Positions 9,197 to 17,631 of a stretch of DNA of 64,000 bases are shown here, piece by piece (the stretch's first letter is position 1; each line of letters begins with the position of its first letter). The stretch comes from Chlamydiales bacterium (GTDB lineage Bacteria; Chlamydiota; Chlamydiia; Chlamydiales; JAAKFR01): the NCBI GenBank assembly GCA_022601535.1, contig JAJACK010000002.1, positions 143,714 to 207,713 on the forward strand. Direction: 5' to 3'. The position numbers and the translations under genes were made by a program. The notes under the pieces were generated by a model. That model saw only the letters and a program-made list of their open reading frames with translations. It ran no database searches and was not told where the DNA came from.

Positions 9197-10146
9197 AGAA
9201 AATTTTACTTCTTTTACTTTTGACTGGATGTTCATTAAAAGAACAAAATTCAAACACTTACTCTGTTGAAAAGTATGTGATGGATATGCCTCTTTGTGTC
9301 CAAGTTGAGAAAAAAGGAGATCTCGACTCAATCATTAATCAAACTTTTGATGAGGTGGATCGAATCTATAATAACTGGAATCCTTCTTCTGAAATATCTG
9401 ATATTAATAATCTTAAAGCATTTGAGCTATTTGAGGTTTCACCACAACTTGCCCTTTTTCTTGGCAAGGTGGATCAGATCGTTCATTTGACTGAAGGACG
9501 TTTTGATCCCACGGTCAATGCATTGCAAAAATTATGGAAAAAAGAGCTTAAGAGAGGAAAGATTCCAAGTGATGAACAGATCGCCACTGCACAAGAGGGT
9601 TTAGGATGGTCTAAAGTCCACCTCAAAGGATCTACTCTTTATAAAGAGAATAGTCAAACAACGCTTGATTTAAGTGGGATTGCAAAGGGGTATGCTGTCG
9701 ATCTTTTGGCTGAAAGGTTGTATGATGCCGGATTTAAAAGTGTGTATGTCAATTGGGGTGGTGAGATTCGAACTCTTGGTCTTCACCCTTCGGGAAGAGA
9801 GTGGAGAATCGCTCTACTTGGAACTGAAGTTGTCAAAACAATCAATCAAGCAATTGCCACCTCTGGAAGTTATCTGCAACTTTGGAAGGTTGAGGGAAAA
9901 TTCTACACCCATTTGATCGATCCTTTTAAGAAAGAACCTCTCTATAACCACCCTCTTTCAAGCGCAAGCGTCTTACTAGAAGATTGTATGACCGCCGATG
10001 CGATTGCAACGACTTTGATGCTATTTAATTCAGTGTCAGAGGGAGAAGAGTGGTTTAAGCGTCATTTTCCCCATGGTGAGGCGTGGATTATTGAGGACGC
10101 TTCATCGCGCGATCCATCTCTCGTTTCTTCTCTCTTTCAACCATAG
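9187..10146 (+). CDS. apbE: FAD:protein FMN transferase (lipoprotein)
   Basis: A 319-residue protein beginning with a lipoprotein signal peptide and lipobox (LLTGC, C15). ApbE features: DLSGIAKGYAVD, the YVNWGGEIR glycine motif and the metal site region EDCMTADAIATTL. It attaches FMN to threonine residues of exported or membrane proteins; in chlamydiae the likely targets are Na+-NQR subunits (inference, not encoded here). It overlaps folD by 10 bp. Its last 59 bp overlap the convergent smpB. Confidence 0.9.
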   Translation: MLLKKILLLLLLTGCSLKEQNSNTYSVEKYVMDMPLCVQVEKKGDLDSIINQTFDEVDRIYNNWNPSSEISDINNLKAFELFEVSPQLALFLGKVDQIVHLTEGRFDPTVNALQKLWKKELKRGKIPSDEQIATAQEGLGWSKVHLKGSTLYKENSQTTLDLSGIAKGYAVDLLAERLYDAGFKSVYVNWGGEIRTLGLHPSGREWRIALLGTEVVKTINQAIATSGSYLQLWKVEGKFYTHLIDPFKKEPLYNHPLSSASVLLEDCMTADAIATTLMLFNSVSEGEEWFKRHFPHGEAWIIEDASSRDPSLVSSLFQP

Positions 10147-10537
10147 CAGCTCGTTTGTCGTGCTTTTTTCGTCCCTTGGCTGTTCCAAATTTACATTTGA
10201 CTCGCCCATTTTTCAAGTAGAGAGAAAGAGGGACAAGTGTCATCCCTTTTTCCCGTATTTTTGCTTCAAGTCGTTCGAGTTCCCGCTTGTGAACGAGTAA
10301 CTTTCGATCTCGACGCTCTTCATGATTATGGAGATTTCCAAAACGGTAAGCTGCAATATGGGCGCCGATGAGCCAAAGCTCTCCTTTGAGAATCCGGATA
10401 TACCCCTCCTGCAAACTCCCCCCTGAGGCACGGAGTGATTTAACCTCTGTCCCCAGCAAAACAACTCCTGCCTCAAAAGTTTCTAATATCTCGTAGTCGT
10501 GGTATGCCTTTCGGTTGGAAACTAGTTCTTTTGTCAT
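10088..10537 (-). CDS. smpB: SsrA-binding protein
   Basis: With ATG at 10537 the product is 149 residues, the normal SmpB length. The frame stays open to 10663 but that extension only shadows dnaN. Family motifs: NRKAYHDYEILETFEAG, GTEVKSLR, LWLIGAHI, and a basic C-terminal tail (KGRKKHDKRAA). It delivers tmRNA to stalled ribosomes. It is divergent from dnaN and overlaps the end of apbE by 59 bp. Confidence 0.95.
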   Translation of the reverse strand: MTKELVSNRKAYHDYEILETFEAGVVLLGTEVKSLRASGGSLQEGYIRILKGELWLIGAHIAAYRFGNLHNHEERRDRKLLVHKRELERLEAKIREKGMTLVPLSLYLKNGRVKCKFGTAKGRKKHDKRAAMVEREKKREMDRAMKRPQ

Positions 10538-10539
10538 AA

Positions 10540-10567
10540 TTGAAAATAGGATAGCATGTTTTGTAAT
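10540..10567 (+). promoter_or_regulatory. Candidate promoter for dnaN-recF
   Basis: TTGAAA (10540-10545), a 16-bp spacer and TGTAAT (10562-10567) lie in the short smpB/dnaN divergent intergenic region, about 28 bp upstream of the dnaN start. Its -35 starts 3 bp from the smpB start codon. Confidence 0.4.
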
Positions 10568-10594
10568 CGAAAGTCTATGACGTAAGGATGAAGA

Positions 10595-11698
10595 ATGAAG
10601 TTTGTTGTTTCTCGAGCTGAGCTCGCTGGATTGATTCGAAAAATTCAAAATATTGTTCCACAAAATGCCCCTATCCCGGTCCTCTCTAACTTTTTGATCG
10701 AAGCAAATGAGGGAGAGCTCGTATTTACTGCGACCGATCTCACTGTGGGAACGAGATGTCAGGCACAGGCTAAAGTGTATGAAAAGGGGTCGCTTTCAAT
10801 TCCCTCCAAGCGGTTTTTTCAGCTTGTGAGAGAATTGACAGATAGTAGCATTGAAGTCCTTGCTGCTGATGGGGAAATGGCAGAGATCAAGTCGGGATCC
10901 TCCCGTTTCCGGCTCAATGGAATGGATAAAAATGAATACCCCCTTCTCCCCGATCTTGGAGAGGCAACAAAATTTACTGTTAAGAGCGATGCCCTTAAAG
11001 AGAGCCTTTTTTGCACCTCATTTGCTGTCTCAAAAGAGGATAGCCGTTTTGTTTTGACAGGTGTTTTAATGCGAATCATCGATGGAAAGGCGATTTTTGT
11101 CGGAACAGATGGGAAGCGGCTGGCAAAAACAGAGCTTCAAATTCCTCTTGCCTCAGATGAGAGTGGAGAGTACATCCTTCCAATTAAAGCTGTCGATGAA
11201 ATCGTTAAAAATCTCTCAGATGGTGACGATGCAACGATCTACCTCACGGAAGACAAAGTTGCTGTTGATGTCGGAGATACACTTCTTGTAACAAAATTGC
11301 TCTCTGGAGAATATCCTGATTTTGAGCAGGTGATCGCTTCTAAAAGTGAGAAAAAAGTTTCACTCCATCGGGAAGAGTTGATTGTATTGCTTCGGCAAAT
11401 CTCTCTTTTCACAAACGAAAATTCCCACTCTGTCCGTTTCACATTCGTTCCAGGAGAGCTGATTTTAACAGCAAACTGTGCAGATGTAGGAGAAGGGAAA
11501 GTGAGCATGCCTGTAAATTATGATGGCCCAAAATTGGAAATTGCATTTAACCCTTTCTACTTCTTGGATATTTTACGTCACAGTAAGGATGAAACGGTCT
11601 CCTTGGGTGTCTCTGACTCGTATAACCCCGGTATTTTGACTGATTCAACCAATAGCTTATTCATTATCATGCCGATGAGATTAAATGATGAGGCTTGA
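10595..11698 (+). CDS. dnaN: DNA polymerase III beta subunit (sliding clamp)
   Basis: A 367-residue clamp with the usual three repeats and the C-terminal hydrophobic-pocket end IMPMRL. The N-terminus MKFVVSRAELAGLIRKIQN is typical. It encircles DNA and tethers polymerase III and repair enzymes. AAGGA precedes ATG 10595 by about 9 bp. It overlaps recF by 14 bp; dnaN-recF is a widespread pair. Confidence 0.96.
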   Translation: MKFVVSRAELAGLIRKIQNIVPQNAPIPVLSNFLIEANEGELVFTATDLTVGTRCQAQAKVYEKGSLSIPSKRFFQLVRELTDSSIEVLAADGEMAEIKSGSSRFRLNGMDKNEYPLLPDLGEATKFTVKSDALKESLFCTSFAVSKEDSRFVLTGVLMRIIDGKAIFVGTDGKRLAKTELQIPLASDESGEYILPIKAVDEIVKNLSDGDDATIYLTEDKVAVDVGDTLLVTKLLSGEYPDFEQVIASKSEKKVSLHREELIVLLRQISLFTNENSHSVRFTFVPGELILTANCADVGEGKVSMPVNYDGPKLEIAFNPFYFLDILRHSKDETVSLGVSDSYNPGILTDSTNSLFIIMPMRLNDEA

Positions 11699-12710
11699 GC
11701 GCCTCTACCTCCGCCATTTTCGAAATTTTGAAGAAGCGACCCTCTTATTTTCCCCAGAGATCAACTTGATCTACGGGGAAAATGCTCAAGGGAAAACCTC
11801 GATTTTAGAAGCAATTTATCTCTTAATTACGGGACGCTCTTTCCGTGCTCGTCATTTGAGCGATTTAATTCAATTTGGAAAAGATGCTTTTGTCATTGAA
11901 GCAACTTTTGAAAAAAATGGAGTAAGCCAGCAACTTTCAATGCAATACAATGGGAAAGAGCGACGGATCTGCTTGGGCGTCACTCCCCTTCCCAAGCTAA
12001 GCTCCCTCTTAGGTATCCTTCAAGGTGTTCTTCTAACTCCTGAAGATGATGCTCTAGCTAAAGGGCTGCCTAAGGTGCGTCGCCATTTTCTCGACCTTCA
12101 TATCGCTCAATTTGATCCGCTCTACATCCATCACCTCTCCCGTTATACCAAAGCGATGCGCCATCGCAATGTGTTGTTGCGGGAGCAAAAAACGGCTCTT
12201 CTCTCTCCATTTGAAGAAACAATGGAAGAAGCTGCGTCTTATTTAAGTAAAAAGCGACTCTCTGTTTTAAAAGAGTTAGAGCAAAAGATTGATCACGACC
12301 CAGAGAAAATTTCTCTTCAGTACGCTCCCTCTTTATTTTCCACAGAACAAAGAGAGAAAGAATTGATTTTAGGAACCACTTTAAGCGGCCCTCATAAGGA
12401 TGATTTTATCCCCTATCTCGATGAGAGAGAAGTGAAAAATTTTGCAAGTGAAGGACAAAAACGGTCGTGTGTTGCCGCTTTAAAGTTGGCGCAATTTCAC
12501 CATCTTTGTTCAAATGTGGGAGAGCTGCCTCTTCTTTTAATCGATGATTTTGGGATTAGCTTTGATCAAAAAAGGGAACGCTCTCTTTTTGAAAAAATAG
12601 AGAGTCAAGGACAAGTTTTCCTTACAACTTGTCAGCCAAAAGAGATGAAGGCGCACCCTCTTCTTGTGGTCGCTGGAAAAATCGAAACGCCAGAGCTCCA
12701 AGTATCATAA
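11685..12710 (+). CDS. recF: DNA replication/repair protein RecF
   Basis: A 341-residue SMC-like ATPase. It has MRLERLYLRHFRNF at the N-terminus, Walker A GENAQGKTS (about residues 33-41), a signature-type segment EGQKRSCVAALKLA and Walker B LLLIDDFG. It loads RecA at gaps. Either of the two first methionines (11685 or 11688) could start translation; both lie inside dnaN. The last 89 bp overlap the convergent MFS gene. Confidence 0.94.
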   Translation: MMRLERLYLRHFRNFEEATLLFSPEINLIYGENAQGKTSILEAIYLLITGRSFRARHLSDLIQFGKDAFVIEATFEKNGVSQQLSMQYNGKERRICLGVTPLPKLSSLLGILQGVLLTPEDDALAKGLPKVRRHFLDLHIAQFDPLYIHHLSRYTKAMRHRNVLLREQKTALLSPFEETMEEAASYLSKKRLSVLKELEQKIDHDPEKISLQYAPSLFSTEQREKELILGTTLSGPHKDDFIPYLDEREVKNFASEGQKRSCVAALKLAQFHHLCSNVGELPLLLIDDFGISFDQKRERSLFEKIESQGQVFLTTCQPKEMKAHPLLVVAGKIETPELQVS

Positions 12711-13878
12711 GCGTTCCTCCTGCAACCACAGCAATCCAAGGGAATACCCCGACAAGTGTTCCGCAAACAAAGGGGCTGAGGGCAACTCCTATCGCATTGA
12801 TCGCTTGGTAAATTCCCATGGTCCTTCCCTGAATATCGACAGAGACTGTATTGGAGATGATTGTTGCTGTTGTCGGGTAGATAAATGCCATAAAAAATTG
12901 AACAACAGGCGTATACACCCAAAGTGTCTTTGGACTGTAGATAAAGACCAGCATCAAAAGAGCGATTCCTGAAAAAAGCTGCGCGAAAAAAAGCGCCTTT
13001 CTAGGTCCAACTCGATTGGCAATTGGAGAGACGACAAAACCGGCAAAAAGAGCGTAAAAAATAGCACCATACCCGTAGTAGAGTCCCGTTTGTTCTGGTC
13101 TAAAAGCAAAGCGGCTAGAGAGAAAAAGTGCGATAAACTCGGTAAAAAATGCCCAACCAAGGGTAAAAATCAAAAGACCTATAAATAGGCTATGCAACGC
13201 TTTTAACTTCACAGCATCTTTGATAAGGGAAAAGCTCTCAAAAAGAGCCACTCGTTTGTTTTTATGAACTTGTGGATAGTGGCTCTCCTGTAGCTTCCAA
13301 AAAACCAATAAAATATTGATCGAAACCAAGATCAAAGAGACCCAAAAAACAGAAGAGAATCCCATTTTTTGAGCCAACACTCCTCCAACAAAAGGAGCGA
13401 GGGTAAATCCCGCACCAAAGCTCATGCTCAAAAGACCAAAATTACGCGCTTTATTCTCTTGGTCACTCACATCGGCTATGGCAGCCCCAAGGACAGATCC
13501 ATTCCCCGCTGCAATTCCAACAAGAGCACGGTAGATGGCAAGAAAAACAAGGCTGTGAAACGTCACTCCTAAAATAGCAAAAACATATCCAGAAAGGGCG
13601 ATAAAAAGGGTTCCTAGAATCACTTTTCTTCGCCCTCGAACATCGGAAAGAGCCCCCATAAAAGGAGCGCTAAAAAATTGCATCAAAGGGTGAAGTGCAA
13701 TCAAAATACCGAGCCACAACCCCTTGGTTGCATCTGTTGCTCCTGGAGAGAAAAAATCAAAAGAGGGATCGAAAAGGAGATAGGCAAAAACAGGGTAGAC
13801 GATTGCAATTCCGGCATAATCGATAAAACCGGAAAAAAACAGAGTAAAAAGGGTCGATCTAGAACGATTTGTAGGCAT
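12622..13878 (-). CDS. MFS transporter of the TetA-like drug/proton antiporter type
   Basis: A 418-residue protein with 12 predicted membrane segments. The MFS motif A is GALSDVRGRRKVIL between TM2 and TM3, and TM5 has a glycine/proline-rich segment as in 12-TM drug antiporters. Substrate is unknown. It is convergent with recF and overlaps it by 89 bp of coding sequence on opposite strands. The next gene upstream on the same strand ends 9 bp away, so they may be co-transcribed. Confidence 0.82.
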   Translation of the reverse strand: MPTNRSRSTLFTLFFSGFIDYAGIAIVYPVFAYLLFDPSFDFFSPGATDATKGLWLGILIALHPLMQFFSAPFMGALSDVRGRRKVILGTLFIALSGYVFAILGVTFHSLVFLAIYRALVGIAAGNGSVLGAAIADVSDQENKARNFGLLSMSFGAGFTLAPFVGGVLAQKMGFSSVFWVSLILVSINILLVFWKLQESHYPQVHKNKRVALFESFSLIKDAVKLKALHSLFIGLLIFTLGWAFFTEFIALFLSSRFAFRPEQTGLYYGYGAIFYALFAGFVVSPIANRVGPRKALFFAQLFSGIALLMLVFIYSPKTLWVYTPVVQFFMAFIYPTTATIISNTVSVDIQGRTMGIYQAINAIGVALSPFVCGTLVGVFPWIAVVAGGTLMILGALAFRFFQRPQEEGAPSSLLADKL

Positions 13879-13887
13879 AGGACATTA

Positions 13888-14706
13888 TTATGCCTGAGAA
13901 ACCTTTTTAATTTCTTCTTCTTTCTTCTCTTGTAAGTACAATCTTACCAATGTTGGAATAAATGAAATCGCTGTTGAAGAGAGAAGTAAACTCGATCCTA
14001 CCGTGCTAAAATGGGCAGAGGAGACCAGGATAAGAATAGAAGCTGTGATCGCCATTCCTGAGCTTATGACACAAAATGACTGCTGGAAGAGAGAAAAACG
14101 AATCCCCTTTAAAGCTTTAGCCCTAAATTCAGACGCTTCTAAACCTTCAAAATTTTGATGAAAAGGTTTAAAAAGAAGGTTGAATAACCCCTTCTCCCTC
14201 GACCCCTCTTCGCTCTTATAATACTCTATTTTTTGATCAATCTGCCGGTAAGCCTTGATTGTTCGACCCAAAGACCAAGTAGATGAAGTAAATTCCAATG
14301 CACTAAATCCAAGCGTGATTGCAGGAATAATTCTGTTAAAAACCTGTGTGTAGTGAGGAAGAGCCGAAAAGCCTGTAAGGTTAGCTGTTCCAGAAAAAGG
14401 TTTGAGCATCTCACTAAAGACATTTCCCACTGATCCCATAGCACTTGTGACCCAAAAAACCTTGTCTTTTAACTTTTCTGAGAGAGAGGCTTGCTTAATT
14501 CGATCACGAAAATTTCCTAAAGCTGTGTAGAGATTCCAAGGAGCGAAGAGAACGCTGATATAGGGGAAAACCTTTGCAGCACCCTTTGCAGCTAAGTTTG
14601 CTGAAAGGGCTGCTGTAGAAAAGCTTCGGCTGAGAAGGGAGATAATACTCCATCTCTCAACTGCATCTAAAGCTTTGACAGGGGTGGTTTTATATGTGTA
14701 GCTCAT
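13888..14706 (-). CDS. Hypothetical membrane protein with paired C-terminal hydrophobic segments
   Basis: A 272-residue protein not recognised by family. It has alternating amphipathic and hydrophobic stretches and ends with two closely spaced hydrophobic segments (about residues 208-233 and 236-258) then a charged tail KKEEEIKK. The paired arrangement is reminiscent of chlamydial inclusion-membrane (Inc) proteins, but earlier hydrophobic segments make that uncertain. A GAGG Shine-Dalgarno lies upstream of ATG 14706. It lies 9 bp upstream of the MFS gene on the same strand. Confidence 0.6.
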   Translation of the reverse strand: MSYTYKTTPVKALDAVERWSIISLLSRSFSTAALSANLAAKGAAKVFPYISVLFAPWNLYTALGNFRDRIKQASLSEKLKDKVFWVTSAMGSVGNVFSEMLKPFSGTANLTGFSALPHYTQVFNRIIPAITLGFSALEFTSSTWSLGRTIKAYRQIDQKIEYYKSEEGSREKGLFNLLFKPFHQNFEGLEASEFRAKALKGIRFSLFQQSFCVISSGMAITASILILVSSAHFSTVGSSLLLSSTAISFIPTLVRLYLQEKKEEEIKKVSQA

Positions 14707-14759
14707 CTTTTTTCCTCACTTCCTATTTTACCAAATCCCCATTAAGTTAAAATAAAGGT

Positions 14760-14787
14760 TTTGTTAATTTAAAGAATTGGTTATAAG
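14760..14787 (+). promoter_or_regulatory. Candidate promoter of the orphan ABC ATPase gene
   Basis: TTTGTT (14760-14765), 16-bp spacer, TATAAG (14782-14787). The start codon at 14794 follows after 6 nt with no Shine-Dalgarno, so the transcript may be leaderless. Confidence 0.35.
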
Positions 14788-14793
14788 CTATGT

Positions 14794-15480
14794 ATGCTCT
14801 CTGTAGAAGATGTTTATTTTGGATACGACCACCCGATTTTAAAGGGAATTTCCTTCAAAGCCTCCCCAGGGGAGATCCTTGCTTTGATCGGCACCTCAGG
14901 ATCGGGTAAAACAACCCTTTTTAAGCTCATTACCGGTCTTTTAACTCCAGACCGGGGAGATGTTCACCTAGAGGGGCTTTGCACCTATATGCAGCAAGAA
15001 GACCTCCTTCTCCCCTGGAGGAGTGTCCTCGAAAATATCCTTCTCCCCTGTGAGCTCGGTCCTTCTCCTGCCCCTGCTCTTAAGAGTCGCGCAAAACAGC
15101 TTCTTAATCTCGTAGGCCTTCCTGGATGTGAAGAGATGTACCCCTCTGAGCTCTCAGGAGGGATGAGGCAACGAGTCGCTCTTGCGCGTACACTCATTCA
15201 AGAATGCCCCTTGATGCTCCTTGACGAGCCATTTGGTTCACTTGACGTATTGATCCGAGAGCAACTCTATTTCCTTCTCAAGCAAATCCGAGATGCTTAT
15301 GGGAAGACAATTGTCCTCATTACACACGATTTCCACGACGCAATTGCACTTGCAGACCGCGTTTTAGTTCTTTCTTTAGGACAGATTATGGGAGATTTTT
15401 CTACAGAGGATCGACCTGCAGAAGAGCTCAAGAAATCGATCCGTCACTGTTTAGAGGCTTGTGCTGGACAAGTAACTTGA
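14794..15480 (+). CDS. Orphan ABC transporter ATP-binding protein (NitT/TauT/ThiQ-like)
   Basis: A 228-residue ATPase with Walker A GTSGSGKTT, a Q-loop in CTYMQQEDLLLPWRSVLENI, signature LSGGMRQRVALARTL, Walker B LMLLDEPFGSLD and switch histidine ITHD. The QQEDLLLPWR segment is typical of ATPases for nitrate/taurine/thiamine-precursor uptake. No permease or binding protein is beside it, so the substrate is unknown. The last 30 bp overlap the convergent HD hydrolase gene. Confidence 0.82.
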   Translation: MLSVEDVYFGYDHPILKGISFKASPGEILALIGTSGSGKTTLFKLITGLLTPDRGDVHLEGLCTYMQQEDLLLPWRSVLENILLPCELGPSPAPALKSRAKQLLNLVGLPGCEEMYPSELSGGMRQRVALARTLIQECPLMLLDEPFGSLDVLIREQLYFLLKQIRDAYGKTIVLITHDFHDAIALADRVLVLSLGQIMGDFSTEDRPAEELKKSIRHCLEACAGQVT

Positions 15481-16605
15481 GATCTTTCCTTTCCAGTCGG
15501 GATGTACATAGAGGAAGGGACCTTTAGCACCGAGTGGAATGGAGTTGAGAAAGGGAGAGGCAAGTTTTGCTGAGACCTTTTCCTGATTTTCCATCAAAAC
15601 GGGGAAATCTCGTTCCCCTTTTTTCTGTTGCACATGATCGATAATTACATTCGAAGAGAACTCTTTTTGTAAGCTTTTCTCATTAAAAGTCTGTTTCCAC
15701 GCCACTTCAACAAAAGGAGCTTTTCGCTGTAAGATAGCAGCAGCATCATAATTCCCTCTATTTGCCAATGTATGTGCGGCGTTGAGAATCGTGTAATCAC
15801 ACTCCTCCACATATTCCTCCACATTTTTGGGAAATCCCCGCTCTTTAAAGTAGATCTCCATCACCCGTTTCATATGTTGAGAAAAAAGGCGTACTTTAGG
15901 TAGATGAGCGACACGCGAATACATTAAATAGCGAGCAATCCAAAGAGATTCAACGGACTGCATTCCTGATGATGAAACTCCAATCATAGGAGATGGTGTT
16001 TCAATCAACCGGAGGCTGTCAATCAATTGGTGATAATCGAAATGACCATAATTAGCTCCTGTATAGTAGGAGTCACGCAAAAGGTAATCGATTCGATCCG
16101 CTCCAAAATTATCTTCCATAATGATCTGAGAGAGAAATTTCTCCCAAGGGGTCATTTCAAGGTCGTGCTCCTCAACAGCAAGTTTAACGATATCGCTACA
16201 AGCATGAGGACCAACCTCTTTCCAGATTTGTCTTAACTCGTCAGATTCAACAATGCGGCGGGTCATCTCCTCATGTCCCCCCTCTTCTAAAAAGCATGTC
16301 TCAGCTGTGTGAGAGAAAGGGAGATGCCCCATGTCGTGACAAAGAGCTGCTAAACGGACGATCTGCCTCCAGTAAGGGTCGCTTTTTTTGACCAACTTGG
16401 AGTAGATCTTGTCAGCGATCTCCATTACGCCAAGAGAGTGTTCAAAACGGGAGTGCGTCGCACCTGGATAGATGAGATAGGTCACTCCCATCTGTCTGAT
16501 ATAACGCAGTCTTTGAAAATAGCGGGAATCGATCACCCGTTTTTCAAGTGAATTGAATCGGACAAACCCGTGAATTGGGTCACAAACTTTCATCGTATTT
16601 TCCAT
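15451..16605 (-). CDS. HD-domain phosphohydrolase (dNTPase/YdhJ-like family)
   Basis: A 384-residue protein with the HD metal motif set: H in SRFEHSLGVM, HD in ALCHDMGHLPFSHTAE, and a downstream D in FGADRIDYLLRDSYYTG. This pattern is that of the HD superfamily related to dGTPases. It probably hydrolyses a nucleotide, but the substrate cannot be named. Start at ATG 16605 or the next methionine at residue 5. No clear Shine-Dalgarno is seen. Convergent with the ABC ATPase. Confidence 0.85.
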   Translation of the reverse strand: MENTMKVCDPIHGFVRFNSLEKRVIDSRYFQRLRYIRQMGVTYLIYPGATHSRFEHSLGVMEIADKIYSKLVKKSDPYWRQIVRLAALCHDMGHLPFSHTAETCFLEEGGHEEMTRRIVESDELRQIWKEVGPHACSDIVKLAVEEHDLEMTPWEKFLSQIIMEDNFGADRIDYLLRDSYYTGANYGHFDYHQLIDSLRLIETPSPMIGVSSSGMQSVESLWIARYLMYSRVAHLPKVRLFSQHMKRVMEIYFKERGFPKNVEEYVEECDYTILNAAHTLANRGNYDAAAILQRKAPFVEVAWKQTFNEKSLQKEFSSNVIIDHVQQKKGERDFPVLMENQEKVSAKLASPFLNSIPLGAKGPFLYVHPDWKGKISSYLSSTSL

Positions 16606-16656
16606 TGAAACAAGAGTATGCCAACACCCTTAATTCGACAATCTATTTATTTGTTG

Positions 16657-16685
16657 TTGAAAAAATCGACAGATCCCCTTTAATT
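16657..16685 (+). promoter_or_regulatory. Candidate promoter for the Inc-like gene
   Basis: TTGAAA (16657-16662), 17-bp spacer, TTAATT (16680-16685), with the start codon 10 nt further at 16696 and no Shine-Dalgarno. The predicted leader would be only a few nucleotides. Confidence 0.4.
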
Positions 16686-16695
16686 TTAATCTGAA

Positions 16696-17412
16696 ATGAC
16701 AACCTCTTCCCTTCCAGAACTGAGAGCTGAAGCTGATCGACACGGGTGTATTGGAAGTGTTTCTCTAGGATCTGCGACAGTCATTATTCTGGTAGCTCTT
16801 ACAATTATTGGATGTTCTTGCGCCTGTTTGGCACTTCCCGGTGTCAATGCAATGACCCAGATCGTCAAGCCAGTTATTCTCCCCTGTCTTGGAGCTCTTC
16901 TCCTCTCTATCCCCTTGATCCGTATCTCTGTTTGGCGAGAAAAATCACAAGCAAACGTGATGAGAATTTTTTTGGATAAAGCAAAAAAACAGATCGATGA
17001 AGGGGCTTTTTCAACAAAGCTCGAGCCAGCCAGGCGTGAATGGTTTGTCCAAACGATTTTAAATGGAGAGAAGAGTGGTATTCGAGGAGAAAATATCATT
17101 TCAAAGCTTGAGAAACTCTATCCAAAAGAAGATGAGAAGAAAACAGATGATGAAAAGCGTATCACCAAAGGATTGGAAAAAATCAAAGCGTGGTTAAAAG
17201 ATTCTGAATGGGCAAAAGAGCTCGAGAAAGCAAAAGAGAAAATCGATGTTGCTACAGATCTAAATGTTGATCGAGTTCTTGAGATTATAGAAGAGACAGA
17301 TGCTAGAGAGTCAAAGGAAAAAGCAGTTGAAGATCTGCTCGATTACTACCCCGAAAATGGTCCGATTGCTGAGATTTTGAAAAAAGCGAAGGATGCGGCT
17401 GCCAAGATTTGA
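16696..17412 (+). CDS. Inclusion-membrane (Inc)-like protein, hypothetical
   Basis: A 238-residue protein. Two hydrophobic segments (about 24-47 and 56-78) are separated by a tight loop, the bilobed arrangement of chlamydial Inc proteins. A long highly charged, helical cytosolic-type region (90-238) with probable coiled-coil stretches follows. The cysteine-rich GCSCACL lies in the first segment. No homologous family is recognised. Its last 19 bp overlap the tRNA-Ile gene on the opposite strand, so residues AAKI and the stop lie in the complement of the tRNA acceptor and T-stem. It would be a type III secreted candidate. Confidence 0.65.
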   Translation: MTTSSLPELRAEADRHGCIGSVSLGSATVIILVALTIIGCSCACLALPGVNAMTQIVKPVILPCLGALLLSIPLIRISVWREKSQANVMRIFLDKAKKQIDEGAFSTKLEPARREWFVQTILNGEKSGIRGENIISKLEKLYPKEDEKKTDDEKRITKGLEKIKAWLKDSEWAKELEKAKEKIDVATDLNVDRVLEIIEETDARESKEKAVEDLLDYYPENGPIAEILKKAKDAAAKI

Positions 17413-17467
17413 ACTTGGGACCTCGACATTATCAGTGTCGCGCTCTAACCAACTGAGCTACAGCCGC
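17394..17467 (-). tRNA. tRNA-Ile (anticodon GAT)
   Basis: Folds as a 74-nt cloverleaf on the minus strand: acceptor GCGGCTG/CAGCCGC, D arm with GCTC/GAGC, anticodon stem CGACA/TGTCG with loop CTGATAA (GAT), T arm CCAAG/CTTGG with TTCAAAT, discriminator A. CCA is not encoded. It follows tRNA-Ala on the same strand after 15 bp. The 3' end overlaps the stop region of the convergent Inc-like gene. Confidence 0.95.
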
Positions 17468-17482
17468 AGAACTATTTGCCAA

Positions 17483-17555
17483 TGGAGACTAGGAGAGTCG
17501 AACTCCTGACCTTCTGAATGCAAATCAGACGCTCTACCAACTGAGCTAAGTCCCC
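17483..17555 (-). tRNA. tRNA-Ala (anticodon TGC)
   Basis: A 73-nt cloverleaf on the minus strand: acceptor GGGGACT/AGTCTCC with one G-T pair, D arm GCTC/GAGC, anticodon stem TCTGA/TCAGA with loop TTTGCAT (TGC), T arm AGGAG/CTCCT with TTCGACT, discriminator A, no encoded CCA. Ala precedes Ile, the reverse of the usual rRNA spacer order, and no rRNA gene is near. Confidence 0.95.
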
Positions 17556-17631
17556 GTGCATTGCAAATAATTCTTCCTCCACGTAGTGTGGAAGGAGATT
17601 AAAATACAACAGAGGCGCTCTTTTACGCAAT

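Noticed and set aside
12632..12972. Several 60-100 codon frames inside the MFS gene
   Set aside because: Other-frame shadows of a clear 12-TM transporter.
17556..17631. Imperfect hairpin TTCCTCCAC/GTGGAAGG upstream of the DUF4019 gene
   Set aside because: Contains mismatches and no T-run; not convincing as a terminator or riboswitch.
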